Positions 47,477-56,114 of a DNA stretch of 64,000 bases are shown piece by piece; position 1 is the stretch's first letter, and every line of letters starts with the position of its first letter. The notes under the pieces were generated by a model. That model saw only the letters and a program-made list of their open reading frames with translations, did not search any database and was not told the origin of the DNA. The translations under genes were made by a program, and so were the position numbers. The DNA is from Geodermatophilus sp. DSM 44513 (lineage in GTDB: Bacteria; Actinomycetota; Actinomycetes; Mycobacteriales; Geodermatophilaceae), in assembly GCF_032460525.1 (NCBI RefSeq), contig NZ_CP135963.1:2356001-2420000 (forward strand), written 5' to 3'.

Positions 47477-48724
47477 TCAGCTCGCCGTGCCGCGCCAGCG
47501 CAGCACCTCCAGCGCCGCGGCCACGTCGACGGCGTGTTCGGCCAGCGGGCGGGGCAGCAGCTCGTCAGCGCGGGCCAGCCGGCGCAGCACCGTGTTGCGG
47601 TGGGTGTGCAGCCGCGCGGCGGTGCGCGAGGTGCTGCCCAGCTCCCGCACGTGGGCGAGCACGGTCGCCCGCGTGTCCGCGTCGGCGTGCAGCAGGCCCC
47701 CCAGGGTGTCGGCGAGGAACTCCTCGGCGGACGCCGGGTCGCGGGTGAGCAGCGCGACCAGCTGCACGTCCTCGAGGCGGGCCACCTGCTGCGGCGAGGT
47801 GAGCCGGGCCAGCATCCGCTGGGTGGTCGCGGCGTCGAGGTGGCTGCGCCGGAAGCCGTCGACGTCCCGGCCGGGGCGGCCCACGGCCACCCGGACGTCG
47901 GGGTGCCCGGCCAGGGACGCGGCCAGCCGCCCGGGGTGCGGCGCGCTCGCCACGGGCAGCCACAGCCACAGCGCGGCCGCGCTGGCGACGACGGTGAGCC
48001 GGTGCGTGGCGCCGGCGGTCCGGACGACGGCCTCCGCGGCGGCCTCCAGCTGCCCGGACGCCGTGCCCGGGCCGCTCCACACCACCGCGGCGGTGTGCGG
48101 GCCGGACAGCCGGTACCCCAGCTGCGCCTCGGCGCGGGCCCGCCCGATGGGGGCGCCCTCCAGGAGCAGGGTGACCGCGGCCCGGCGCTCGGCGTGCACG
48201 CCGCGGGTCAGCTCGGCCCGCTCGGCGGCCATCCGCCTCGACACCGCGGCCACCGTGTCCTCGATGAAGGTGGCGATGGACAGCGCCGAGACGTCCAGCA
48301 GGGCGCGCAGCTCGGCGGGGTCGGGCGTCAGGTCGAAGCAGATCCGCATCCACCGCCGCCAGGCCACCCCCTGGGCGGCGCGGTAGGCGTCCAGCGCGGA
48401 CTCGTCCAGGCCGCGGCGCACCAGGTCGCGCGCCGCCTCCAGCGACTCCGGCCCGGTGTTGGCCGGCACCCGCTGACCGGGGTGCTGCACGTTGGCCGCC
48501 GCCCAGTGCAGCAGGTCGGCCAGGGTGACCCGCCGGGTCGCCGCGGCGAGCACCGGGTCCTCGGCGACCGGGCGCATCCGCGGCCCGCCGAGGGCGGCGG
48601 CGTGCAGCTCCTCCACCCAGTCGTCCCGGGGGTCCAGCTCGGCCTCCGCCCCCCGCCGGAACAGCTCCCGGGTCCGCGGGGACACCTCGGGCCAGCGGAC
48701 GTCGCCTGCAGCACCGTGCACCAC
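47477..48724 (-). CDS. PucR-family transcriptional regulator
   Basis: A 415-residue regulator. The N-terminal half is an unassigned sensor (LHWAAANVQHPGQRVP, RWMRICFDLTPDPAEL), the middle a GGDEF-like/CdaR module (PHTAAVVWSGPG, LWLWLPVAS, DVRVAVGRPGRDVDGFRRSH). The C-terminus is the PucR helix-turn-helix: LGSTSRTAARLHTHRNTVLR, RLARADELL. It is divergent from a Baeyer-Villiger monooxygenase/SDR pair with a perfect inverted repeat between them, so it probably controls that operon. Start GTG 48724 or the adjacent GTG; a TTG further upstream is also open. Confidence 0.85.
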   Translation of the reverse strand: MVHGAAGDVRWPEVSPRTRELFRRGAEAELDPRDDWVEELHAAALGGPRMRPVAEDPVLAAATRRVTLADLLHWAAANVQHPGQRVPANTGPESLEAARDLVRRGLDESALDAYRAAQGVAWRRWMRICFDLTPDPAELRALLDVSALSIATFIEDTVAAVSRRMAAERAELTRGVHAERRAAVTLLLEGAPIGRARAEAQLGYRLSGPHTAAVVWSGPGTASGQLEAAAEAVVRTAGATHRLTVVASAAALWLWLPVASAPHPGRLAASLAGHPDVRVAVGRPGRDVDGFRRSHLDAATTQRMLARLTSPQQVARLEDVQLVALLTRDPASAEEFLADTLGGLLHADADTRATVLAHVRELGSTSRTAARLHTHRNTVLRRLARADELLPRPLAEHAVDVAAALEVLRWRGTAS

Positions 48725-48744
48725 CCGGGCAGCATCCTGGTGCC

Positions 48745-48772
48745 GTCCGCGCTGGCGCAACGCGGCGCGGAC
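48745..48772. promoter_or_regulatory. Perfect 8-bp inverted repeat between pucR and the monooxygenase operon
   Basis: GTCCGCGC at 48745-48752 and GCGCGGAC at 48765-48772, 12 nt apart, exactly reverse-complementary. It fills the middle of the 65-nt divergent gap, so a bound regulator would affect both promoters. The natural candidate is the adjacent PucR protein. Confidence 0.5.
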
Positions 48773-48789
48773 CGGGGACAGTCGCGGAG

Positions 48790-50286
48790 GTGACCACTCC
48801 GCACACGCCGGTCGAGCACCTCGACGTGCTGGTCGTCGGGGCCGGGATCTCCGGCATCGGCGCCGGGCGGTACCTGACCACCGAGCCGCCGCAGAAGAGC
48901 TTCGCGATCCTGGAGGCGCGCACGGCGTCCGGCGGCACCTGGGACCTGTTCCGCTACCCCGGCATCCGGTCGGACTCCGACCTGCACACGTTCGGTTACG
49001 AGTTCAAGCCCTGGCGCGACGAGCAGTCCATCGCCGACGCGCCGCGGATCCTCGCCTACCTCCGCGAGACGATCACCGAGAACGGCCTGGACGAGCGGAT
49101 CCGCTACTCCCACCGGGTGCTGTCGGCCGCCTGGTCCACGCCGGAGGCCCGCTGGCTGGTCGACGTCGAACGCACCGACACCGGGCAGCGGCTGCAGCTG
49201 TCGGCGGGCTGGCTGTTCTGCGCCGGCGGCTACTACCGCTACGACGAGGGCTTCACGCCGGTCTTCCCCGGCCGGGAGCGCTTCGGTGGCCCGGTCGTGC
49301 ACCCCCAGGCCTGGCCGGAGGACCTGCAGTACGCGGGCAGGCGGGTGCTGGTGATCGGCAGCGGCGCCACCGCGGTCACCCTGGTGCCCGCGCTGGCCGA
49401 GACGGCCGCGCACGTGACGATGCTGCAGCGGACGCCGTCCTACGTGATGCCGGTGCCGCGCACCGACGTGCTCGCGCAGAAGCTGACCGCCCTGTTCGGC
49501 GAGGAGCGCGGGTTCGCCCTCACCCGCCGCAAGAACATCGCCCGCGGCACCGGCATCTGGCGGTTCTGCCAGAAGCACCCCCGGGCGGCGCGGAAGCTGA
49601 TCCGCTGGGTCACGAGCAAGCAGCTGCCCGCCGGCTATCCGGTCGACGTGCACTTCAACCCGCCCTACGACCCCTGGGACCAGCGGCTGTGCGCCGTCCC
49701 CGACGGCGACCTGTTCCGTGCCATCCGCAACGGGACGGCCGAGGTGGTCACCGACCGGATCGAGACGTTCACCGAGACCGGGGTGCGGCTGGTCTCCGGC
49801 CGCGAGCTCGAGGCCGACCTGGTCGTGACCGCCACCGGGCTGAACGTGCAGGCCATCGGCGGCATCGCGCTGACCGTGGACGGGCAGCCGGTGCACCTGC
49901 CCGACACGGTCGCCTACAAGGGGATGATGCTGTCCGGCGTCCCCAACCTGGTGCTGGCCATCGGCTACACCAACTCCTCCTGGACGCTGAAGATCGGGCT
50001 GCTCTGCGAGCACTTCTGCCGGCTGCTGGCGCACCTGGACGCGCACGGGCAGGACGTCGCGGTGCCCCGGCCGAGCGACCCGGACATGCCGACCCGCCCG
50101 CTGCTGGACTTCGCCGCCGGCTACGTGCAGCGGGCGGTCGACCAGCTGCCCCGCCAGGGCGACCGGGTGCCGTGGCTGACCTCGACGAGCTACGCCACCG
50201 ACGTGGAGCTGCTGCGCGCCGGCAGCGTCACCGACCCGGAGCTGCACCTGTCGCGCGCCGCCACCGCGGCGACGGTGACCGCGTGA
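48790..50286 (+). CDS. Baeyer-Villiger-type flavin monooxygenase
   Basis: A 498-residue class B flavoprotein monooxygenase. FAD motif VVGAGISGIGAGRYL; FRYPGIRSDSDLHTFGYEFK; the BVMO fingerprint FxGxxxHxxxWP is met by FGGPVVHPQAWP near 170; second Rossmann motif VIGSGATAVTLVPAL; and ATG-type VTATGLNVQAIGG. These enzymes insert oxygen into ketones to give esters or lactones. GTG start. It overlaps the following SDR by 4 bp: the SDR could supply the ketone by oxidising an alcohol (inference). Confidence 0.9.
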   Translation: MTTPHTPVEHLDVLVVGAGISGIGAGRYLTTEPPQKSFAILEARTASGGTWDLFRYPGIRSDSDLHTFGYEFKPWRDEQSIADAPRILAYLRETITENGLDERIRYSHRVLSAAWSTPEARWLVDVERTDTGQRLQLSAGWLFCAGGYYRYDEGFTPVFPGRERFGGPVVHPQAWPEDLQYAGRRVLVIGSGATAVTLVPALAETAAHVTMLQRTPSYVMPVPRTDVLAQKLTALFGEERGFALTRRKNIARGTGIWRFCQKHPRAARKLIRWVTSKQLPAGYPVDVHFNPPYDPWDQRLCAVPDGDLFRAIRNGTAEVVTDRIETFTETGVRLVSGRELEADLVVTATGLNVQAIGGIALTVDGQPVHLPDTVAYKGMMLSGVPNLVLAIGYTNSSWTLKIGLLCEHFCRLLAHLDAHGQDVAVPRPSDPDMPTRPLLDFAAGYVQRAVDQLPRQGDRVPWLTSTSYATDVELLRAGSVTDPELHLSRAATAATVTA

Positions 50287-51191
50287 GCGGCGTCCGCGGC
50301 AAGGTCGCCGTCGTCACCGGCGCCGGCTCCGGCATCGGCCGGGCGCTGGCCCTGGAGCTGGCCCGGCGCGGGGCGCGCGTCGCGCTGTCCGACGTCGACG
50401 AGGCCGGCCTGGCCGGGACCGCCGACCGCACCCGGGCACTGCGTGCGCAGCCGCACAGCGCCCGCCTGGACGTGGCCGACCGGGCCGCGGTCGAGGCGTA
50501 CGCGGAGACGGTGGCCGGGCACTTCGGCGTCGTCCACCAGGTCTACAACAACGCCGGGGTGGCCGGTGGCGGCGCGGTGCTGGAGACCGAGTGGGCCGAG
50601 TACGACCGCGTCCTGTCGGTCAACCTGTTCGGCGTCCTCCACGGCACCAAGGCGTTCCTGCCGCACCTGGTCGCCTCCGGGGACGGGCACGTGGTCAACG
50701 TGTCCAGCCTCAACGGGATCCTCGGCCAGGGCCGGATGACCGCGTACTGCACCAGCAAGTTCGCCGTCCGCGGGTTCACCGAGAGCCTGCGCGCGGAGCT
50801 GCTGGCCGCCGGGCACCCGGTGCGGGTCAGCGTGGTGCACCCCGGCGGCGTGCGCACGAACATCGCGACGGCGGCGCTGGAGCACGCGCGGGCGTCGGGC
50901 CGGGAGGTCACCCCGGACGAGGAGGCCCGCACCCGCCTGTACACCGAGAAGCTGCTGCGGATGCCGGCCGAGCAGGCCGCCCGGATCGTGGTGGACGGGG
51001 TGGAGGCCGGCCGCCCGCGGATCCTGGTCGGCACCGACGCGCGGGTCGCCGACCTGCTCGTCCGGCTGGCGCCGCGGCTGTACCCGGTGCTGGCCGCCCG
51101 CGCCGAGCGGCGGTTCGCCGGCCGGACCGCTCAGGGCCGGCCGGCGTCCGGCACGCGGGCGACGTCGGCGCCGCCGCCCGCCGACGGGTAG
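50283..51191 (+). CDS. Short-chain dehydrogenase/reductase
   Basis: A 302-residue classical SDR: TGAGSGIGRALALELARRGA, DVDEA (acid after beta-2, favouring NAD), NNAGVAGGG, Ser in VNVSSLNG and YCTSK (YxxxK). The C-terminal extension of about 50 residues ends hydrophobic/basic, as in SDRs paired with class B monooxygenases in actinobacteria. The GTG start overlaps the monooxygenase stop. Its last 61 nt overlap the convergent site-2 protease gene. Confidence 0.88.
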   Translation: MSGVRGKVAVVTGAGSGIGRALALELARRGARVALSDVDEAGLAGTADRTRALRAQPHSARLDVADRAAVEAYAETVAGHFGVVHQVYNNAGVAGGGAVLETEWAEYDRVLSVNLFGVLHGTKAFLPHLVASGDGHVVNVSSLNGILGQGRMTAYCTSKFAVRGFTESLRAELLAAGHPVRVSVVHPGGVRTNIATAALEHARASGREVTPDEEARTRLYTEKLLRMPAEQAARIVVDGVEAGRPRILVGTDARVADLLVRLAPRLYPVLAARAERRFAGRTAQGRPASGTRATSAPPPADG

Positions 51192-52321
51192 CGGTCGAAG
51201 GCGGCGAGGTCGGCCAGCTGCAGGGTGCGGGCCACGTCGCTCGGTGACACCACGCCGACCACCCGGCCGCCGTCGACGACGACCGCCCGGCCGTCACTGC
51301 AGCCGGCCAGCCGCGGCAGCAGCTCGGTCAGCGGCTCGCCGGGCGCGGCGACCGGGACCTCGGCCGGCGGGCAGGCGACGTCCTGCAGCCGGGTCGTGGC
51401 CCGGGCCGCGGGTGGCACCGAACGCAGCCGGTTGAGCGTCACCAGGCCGACCAGCGCGCCCGTGGCGTCGACCAGCGGGTAGGTGCTGAACCGCCGCACC
51501 AGGGCCACCTCGTGCAGGAAGGTCTCCACCGTCCGGTCGGGGTCGGCGACCAGCGCCGGGCTGCTCATGACCGCGCCCACCGGCAGCCCGCCCAGCCGGC
51601 CGGACACCTGCGCGTGCTGCTCCTCGGCCGTCGCGGCGTTGACCACGAACAGCCCGACCAGGGCCAGCCACAGCCCGCCGAAGCCGCGGCCGGTGACCAG
51701 CTGCAGGAAGCCCAGCGCGATCAGCGCGAAGCCGAACAGCCGCCCGGCGCGGGCCGCGGTCACCGCGGAGGACCAGGCGTCGCCGCGCAGCCGCCACAGC
51801 AGCGCGCGCAGCAGCCGCCCGCCGTCCAGCGGCGCGGCCGGGACGAGGTTGAACAGGGCCAGCGCCACGTTGATCCCGGCGAGGTAGTCCAGGACGGCGA
51901 CCGGCAGGCCGTCGGCCCCGACCAGCCGGGCGAGCAGCGCGGCGGTGCCGAACGCGACGCCGAGGACCAGGCTGGTGAGCGGGCCGACGCCGGCGATGCG
52001 GAACTCCGCCCCCGGCGTGCGGGCCCCGCCACGCAGGCGGGCCACGCCGCCGAGCAGCCACAGGGTGATGCCCTCCACCTCGACGCCGTTGCGCCGGGCC
52101 ACCAGCGCGTGCGCCAGCTCGTGGGCCAGCAGCGAGGCGAGGAAGGCCACCGCGGCGGCCACGGCGGCGGTCAGGTACGCCGCCGCCCCGCGGCCGGGCA
52201 GCACGAGCGGGAACCGGCCGAACGCCAGTCCCCCGGCGATGATCGCCACGATCACCAGCACGCTGGCGTTCACGCCGACGCGGATGCCGGCGATCCGGCC
52301 CAGGCCGAAGGTCTCTCTCAC
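51131..52321 (-). CDS. Site-2 protease family zinc metalloprotease with two CBS domains
   Basis: A 396-residue M50 intramembrane protease. Zinc motif HELAH (His67, Glu68, His71) lies within a membrane helix (AVAFLASLLAHELAHALVAR); the third ligand is Asp in NLVPAAPLDGGRLLRA. About five helices follow the SREBP-protease layout. CBS domains fill about 240-380 (VGAVMSSPALVADPDRTVET, YPLVDATGALVGLVTLNR; VVVDGGRVVGVVSPSDVART). Substrate unknown; CBS domains suggest nucleotide sensing. GTG start with GAGGAG upstream. Confidence 0.9.
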   Translation of the reverse strand: MRETFGLGRIAGIRVGVNASVLVIVAIIAGGLAFGRFPLVLPGRGAAAYLTAAVAAAVAFLASLLAHELAHALVARRNGVEVEGITLWLLGGVARLRGGARTPGAEFRIAGVGPLTSLVLGVAFGTAALLARLVGADGLPVAVLDYLAGINVALALFNLVPAAPLDGGRLLRALLWRLRGDAWSSAVTAARAGRLFGFALIALGFLQLVTGRGFGGLWLALVGLFVVNAATAEEQHAQVSGRLGGLPVGAVMSSPALVADPDRTVETFLHEVALVRRFSTYPLVDATGALVGLVTLNRLRSVPPAARATTRLQDVACPPAEVPVAAPGEPLTELLPRLAGCSDGRAVVVDGGRVVGVVSPSDVARTLQLADLAAFDRYPSAGGGADVARVPDAGRP

Positions 52322-52469
52322 GGTGCTCCTCGCGGACGGGTCCCCGGGTCGGCCGGGGGTCTCCGGCGGCAGGGGTCTCCCGCGGCGGGGTGCCCGGCCG
52401 ATGGGCCGGTGACACGTGCTCGGCGGCCGTGCCAGGCTGCGGGCACCGACCCTGCGAACAGGAGGACCG

Positions 52470-53249
52470 ATGGCCTTCCGCGGCATCATGGCGCGCCTGG
52501 GCTCCGGCGGCGCCACCGTCGAGACCGTGCTGGACCGGCCGGACACGACCCCGGGCGGCGCGGTCACCGGCACCGTGCACGTCACCGGCGGGACCGTCGC
52601 CCAGGACGTCACGGAGGTCCGGGTCGCGCTGCAGGCCACCGTCGAGGTGGAGAGCGGGGACTCCTCCTGGCGTGAGGAGGTCACCTTCGGCACGGTCGCG
52701 GTCGCCGGCGCCGCGCGGGTGGAGCCCGGCGCCCGGCACGCCCTGCCGTTCCGGCTGCCGGTGCCCTGGCAGTGCCCGGTGACCGCGATCGACGGCTGGC
52801 ACCTGCGCGGCATGCGGGTGGGCCTGCGCACCCGCCTGGACGTCCCCGGGTCGGTCGACCCCGGCGACCTGGACCCGGTGACCGTGCTGCCGCTGCCGGT
52901 GCAGCGGACCGTGCTGCAGGCCCTGGACGGCCTGGGCTTCGCCTTCCGCGGCGCGGACGTGGAGAAGGGCCGCATCCGGGGCAGCGAGCTGCCGTTCTAC
53001 CAGGAGGTCGAGTTCGCCCCGCCGCCCGGCCTGCGCGGCCGGGTGCGGGAGCTGGAGGTCACCTTCCTCGCCGACCCGCACGGCGTGGACGTCGTCCTGG
53101 AGGTCGACCGGCGCGGCGGGCTGCTCAGCGAGGGCCGCGACGTCGGCGGCCGGCTGCGGCTGGCCCACACCGACACCGACGTCCGCGCGGTGGCCGCGCA
53201 GCTGGACGCCGCCGTCCGGCAGCTCGGCGCCCGCCGCGGCTGGCTGTAG
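52470..53249 (+). CDS. Spo0M (SpoOM) family protein
   Basis: A 259-residue protein with arrestin-like beta-sandwich features of Spo0M: VETVLDRPDTTPGGAVTGTV near 20, HALPFRLPVPWQCPVT and LRTRLDVPGSVDPGDLDPV, then QALDGLGFAFRGADVEKG. Spo0M modulates sporulation and cell-shape processes in Bacillus; its role in actinobacteria is less clear. AGGAGG lies 4 nt before the ATG. Thirteen nt upstream of the response-regulator gene, so probably in the same transcript. Confidence 0.85.
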   Translation: MAFRGIMARLGSGGATVETVLDRPDTTPGGAVTGTVHVTGGTVAQDVTEVRVALQATVEVESGDSSWREEVTFGTVAVAGAARVEPGARHALPFRLPVPWQCPVTAIDGWHLRGMRVGLRTRLDVPGSVDPGDLDPVTVLPLPVQRTVLQALDGLGFAFRGADVEKGRIRGSELPFYQEVEFAPPPGLRGRVRELEVTFLADPHGVDVVLEVDRRGGLLSEGRDVGGRLRLAHTDTDVRAVAAQLDAAVRQLGARRGWL

Positions 53250-53261
53250 ACCCGGCTGCGC

Positions 53262-53939
53262 ATGCCCCGCTCCGTGCTGTTCATCGAGGACGACGAGCGC
53301 ATCCGGCGCGTCGTCTCCCTGTCCCTGCGCCGGGAGGGCCTGGAGGTGGCCGAGGCCGGCTCGGGCGAGGAGGGCCTGGCCCGGCTCGCGGAGCGGCCCT
53401 ACGACGTCGTGCTGCTGGACCTGGTGCTCCCGGGCCGGGACGGCTTCGACGTGTGCCGGGAGATCCGCCGCGTGTCCGCCACCCCGGTGATCATGGTGAC
53501 CGCCCGGGCCGACAGCCGCGACGTCGTCGCGGGCCTGGAGGCCGGTGCCGACGACTACGTCACCAAGCCGTCCGTCGCCGAGGAGCTCTCCGCCCGCATC
53601 CGCGCCCTGGCCCGCCGCACGCGGTCCCCCGGCGCCCGCCCGCGCGTCGTCGTCGGCGACCTGGTGATCGCGCCGGCCGACGGGGTGGTCACCCGGCGCG
53701 GGGAGGTCGTGCCGCTGACCCGGACGGAGTTCCGGCTGCTGGTCGAGCTGGCCGCCGAGCGCGGCCGGGTGCTCAGCCGCGAGGAGCTGCTCGAGCGGGT
53801 CTGGGGCTACGACTACTTCGGCGACTCCCGGCTGGTCGACGTGCACGTGCGCCGGCTGCGCACCAAGGTCGAGGCCGACCCCGCGGACCCCGCGATCGTG
53901 ACGACGGTGCGCGGCATGGGCTACCGGCTGCCGGGGTGA
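53262..53939 (+). CDS. OmpR-family response regulator
   Basis: A 225-residue regulator. The receiver (2-115) has acidic pair EDDE, phospho-acceptor Asp in VVLLDLVLPGRDG, Thr in MVTARAD and Lys in YVTKP. The winged-helix domain (130-225) has LTRTEFRLLVELAAERGRVL and VDVHVRRLRTKVE, GYRLPG. Sequence and order (regulator, kinase, GerMN lipoprotein) recall MtrA-MtrB-LpqB and CseB-CseC. The GTGA overlap couples it to the kinase. Confidence 0.92.
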   Translation: MPRSVLFIEDDERIRRVVSLSLRREGLEVAEAGSGEEGLARLAERPYDVVLLDLVLPGRDGFDVCREIRRVSATPVIMVTARADSRDVVAGLEAGADDYVTKPSVAEELSARIRALARRTRSPGARPRVVVGDLVIAPADGVVTRRGEVVPLTRTEFRLLVELAAERGRVLSREELLERVWGYDYFGDSRLVDVHVRRLRTKVEADPADPAIVTTVRGMGYRLPG

Positions 53940-55399
53940 GCCCGACGGCCGTCGTGGCCCCGCCGCCCGCCGACGGCCCGGCCGGCGGCACCCTCCGGCG
54001 GCGCCGCGCTCCCTGGCCGCCCTCGCTGCGCGGCCGGGCGACGCTGGCGCTCACCGCCGTCGCGGTCGCGCTGACCACCGCGCTCGCCGTCGGCGTCTGG
54101 GTCTCCGCCACCCAGTACCTGCTGTACACCCGGCAGAACGTCACGCTCGCCCAGGCGGTCGCCAACGCCGCCCAGGTGCAGCGCGGGCTGTCCGCCGAGG
54201 GGTTCCTGCCCGCGGAGCTGCTCTCCCAGCTGCCGCGGGAGACCGGCTCGGTCTCGCTGCTCGCCGACGACGGCGAGTGGAGCACCACCTCGCTGCGGAT
54301 CGGCCGCGAGGAGCTGCCCGAGGCGCTGCGCACCGCCGTCGCCCGGGGTGAGCCGTCCCGCCAGCGCATCGCCGTCGACGGGGACCCCTACCTGGCCGTG
54401 GGCCTGCCGCTGCCCGGGCTGCAGGACGCCTACTTCGAGGTCTTCCCGCTGCACGAACTCGACGACACCGTGCGCGTCCTCGGGGTGGTGCTGACCTCGT
54501 CGGTGCTGGCCGCCGCCCCGCTCGCGGCCGCCGTGGGCTGGTGGGTCACCCGGCCGGCGCTGCGGCCGCTGGAGCGCATCTCGGCCGCCGCGGCCGCCAT
54601 CGCCGGTGGGGACCTCGGCGCCCGCATCGACCCGCGCGGCGACCCGTCGCTGGCGCCGATCGCCGCGTCGTTCAACGCCACCGCGGCGGCGCTGGAGCAG
54701 CGGGTCCGCGCCGACGCCCGGTTCGCCGCGGACGTCAGCCACGAGCTGCGCAGCCCGCTGACCACCGTGCTCGCCGCGGTCTCCCTGGTCGAGGCGCACG
54801 CCGACCGGCTGGACCCCGACGGCCGGGAGGGCCTGGCGCTGCTGCGCTCGGAGGTGCGCGACCTGGAGCGGCTGGTCGCCGACCTGCTGGAGATCTCCCG
54901 CACCGACGCCGGCGACCCCGACCTGGTCGTCGAGGACGTCCGCCTGGCCGCGCTGGTGGGTCAGACCCTGGCCCGCCGCGCGGCCGCGGGCGGGGGGAGC
55001 ACGCGGCCCACCGTGGCCGCCGCGGCCGCCGACGTGGTCGTGCGGGCGGACAAGCGCCGCCTGGAGCGGGTGCTGCGCAACCTGGTGGACAACGCCGACA
55101 CCCACGGCGGGGGCCTGACCGCGGTCACCGTGGAGCGCGCCGGGCCGCACGCGTGCGTCCTGGTCGACGACGCCGGCCCCGGTGTCCCGGAGGAGGAGCG
55201 CGGCGTGGTGTTCGAGCGGTTCGCCCGCGGCAGCCGCAGCACCCGGGCCAGCTCCGACGGCAGCGGGCTGGGCCTGGCCCTGGTGAGCCGGCACGTGCAG
55301 CTGATGGGCGGCAGCGTGACCGTCACCGACGCCCCCGGCGGCGGCGCGCGGTTCGTCGTCCGGCTGCCCGCGGTCGACCCGGCCGGCGGGCGACCGTGA
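53936..55399 (+). CDS. Sensor histidine kinase, MtrB/CseC-like
   Basis: A 487-residue kinase. Two membrane helices (LALTAVAVALTTALAVGVWV and VVLTSSVLAAAPLAAAVGWW) flank a 130-residue extracytoplasmic sensor; HAMP follows (TRPALRPLERISAAAAAIAG). The H-box is ADVSHELRSPLTTV, N-box RVLRNLVDNADTHGG, and G-boxes DDAGPGVPEEERG and SGLGLALVSRH. A 35-residue Pro-rich tail precedes the first helix. The signal is unknown; a wall or envelope stress cue is likely from the lipoprotein partner. It overlaps genes on both sides by 4 bp. Confidence 0.92.
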   Translation: MSPTAVVAPPPADGPAGGTLRRRRAPWPPSLRGRATLALTAVAVALTTALAVGVWVSATQYLLYTRQNVTLAQAVANAAQVQRGLSAEGFLPAELLSQLPRETGSVSLLADDGEWSTTSLRIGREELPEALRTAVARGEPSRQRIAVDGDPYLAVGLPLPGLQDAYFEVFPLHELDDTVRVLGVVLTSSVLAAAPLAAAVGWWVTRPALRPLERISAAAAAIAGGDLGARIDPRGDPSLAPIAASFNATAAALEQRVRADARFAADVSHELRSPLTTVLAAVSLVEAHADRLDPDGREGLALLRSEVRDLERLVADLLEISRTDAGDPDLVVEDVRLAALVGQTLARRAAAGGGSTRPTVAAAAADVVVRADKRRLERVLRNLVDNADTHGGGLTAVTVERAGPHACVLVDDAGPGVPEEERGVVFERFARGSRSTRASSDGSGLGLALVSRHVQLMGGSVTVTDAPGGGARFVVRLPAVDPAGGRP

Positions 55400-56094
55400 G
55401 GCGGCCGGCCTCCCTGCTGCCCGTGCTGCTGGCGCTGGCCGCGTGCGGGGTGGGCCCCCAGGACGCGCCGGAACCGGTTCCCATCCCGCCGGCGCCGGCA
55501 CCGGCACCGGAGTCCGGCGCCGCACCCGACGGCCCCCGGGTGACCGTCTGGTTCGTCCGGGGCGCGCGGCTGGAGGCGGCCGAGCGGGTCACCGGGCGCG
55601 CCGACATCGGCGCCGCGCTGGACGCCCTGGCGGGCGGGCCGACCCGCGCCGAGGCGGTGGACGGGCTGCGCACCGCGCTCGTACCGCAGGGCCTGGCACC
55701 CGGCCGCCCCACCCCCGCCGAGCCGGTGGTCACCGTCGAGGTCACCCGTGAGTTCACCGAGGTCGCCGGCGACGACCAGCTGCTGGCCACCGCCCAGGTG
55801 GTGTTCACGGTGACCGGGTTCCCCGGCGTGCAGGCAGTGCGGGTCACCGCCGAGGGCGCGCCCGTGGAGGTGCCCACCGACGACGGCCTGACCGCCGGGC
55901 CGGTCGACCGGGACGACTACGCGTCGGTGGCGGCCGACGAGCCCCCGCCGCCTGCGCCGACCCCGGGCGCTCCGCCGTCCGAGCCCCCGGCGGCACCGAC
56001 GCCGGGCAGCACCGCGCCGTCCACCCCCGGCCGGCGACCGCCGCGGCGGTGGTGTCACGGGACCGCAAAGCGCCGTCGCCTCACTGCCCGCTGA
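55396..56094 (+). CDS. GerMN-domain lipoprotein, LpqB-like partner of the two-component system
   Basis: A 232-residue exported protein: lipobox ALAACG, Pro-rich spacer, then a GerMN domain at about 45-165 (VTVWFVRGARLEAAERV, AALDALAGGPTRAEA, VEVTREFTEVAGDDQLLATA, QVVFTVTGFPGVQAVRV). The C-terminus is a Pro-rich tail. LpqB of mycobacteria binds MtrB's sensor and tunes it, so the same function is probable although the beta-propeller part of LpqB is absent. The GTG overlaps the kinase stop. Confidence 0.85.
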   Translation: MRRPASLLPVLLALAACGVGPQDAPEPVPIPPAPAPAPESGAAPDGPRVTVWFVRGARLEAAERVTGRADIGAALDALAGGPTRAEAVDGLRTALVPQGLAPGRPTPAEPVVTVEVTREFTEVAGDDQLLATAQVVFTVTGFPGVQAVRVTAEGAPVEVPTDDGLTAGPVDRDDYASVAADEPPPPAPTPGAPPSEPPAAPTPGSTAPSTPGRRPPRRWCHGTAKRRRLTAR

Positions 56095-56114
56095 TCGCGG
56101 GTACCCCCCTCCCG

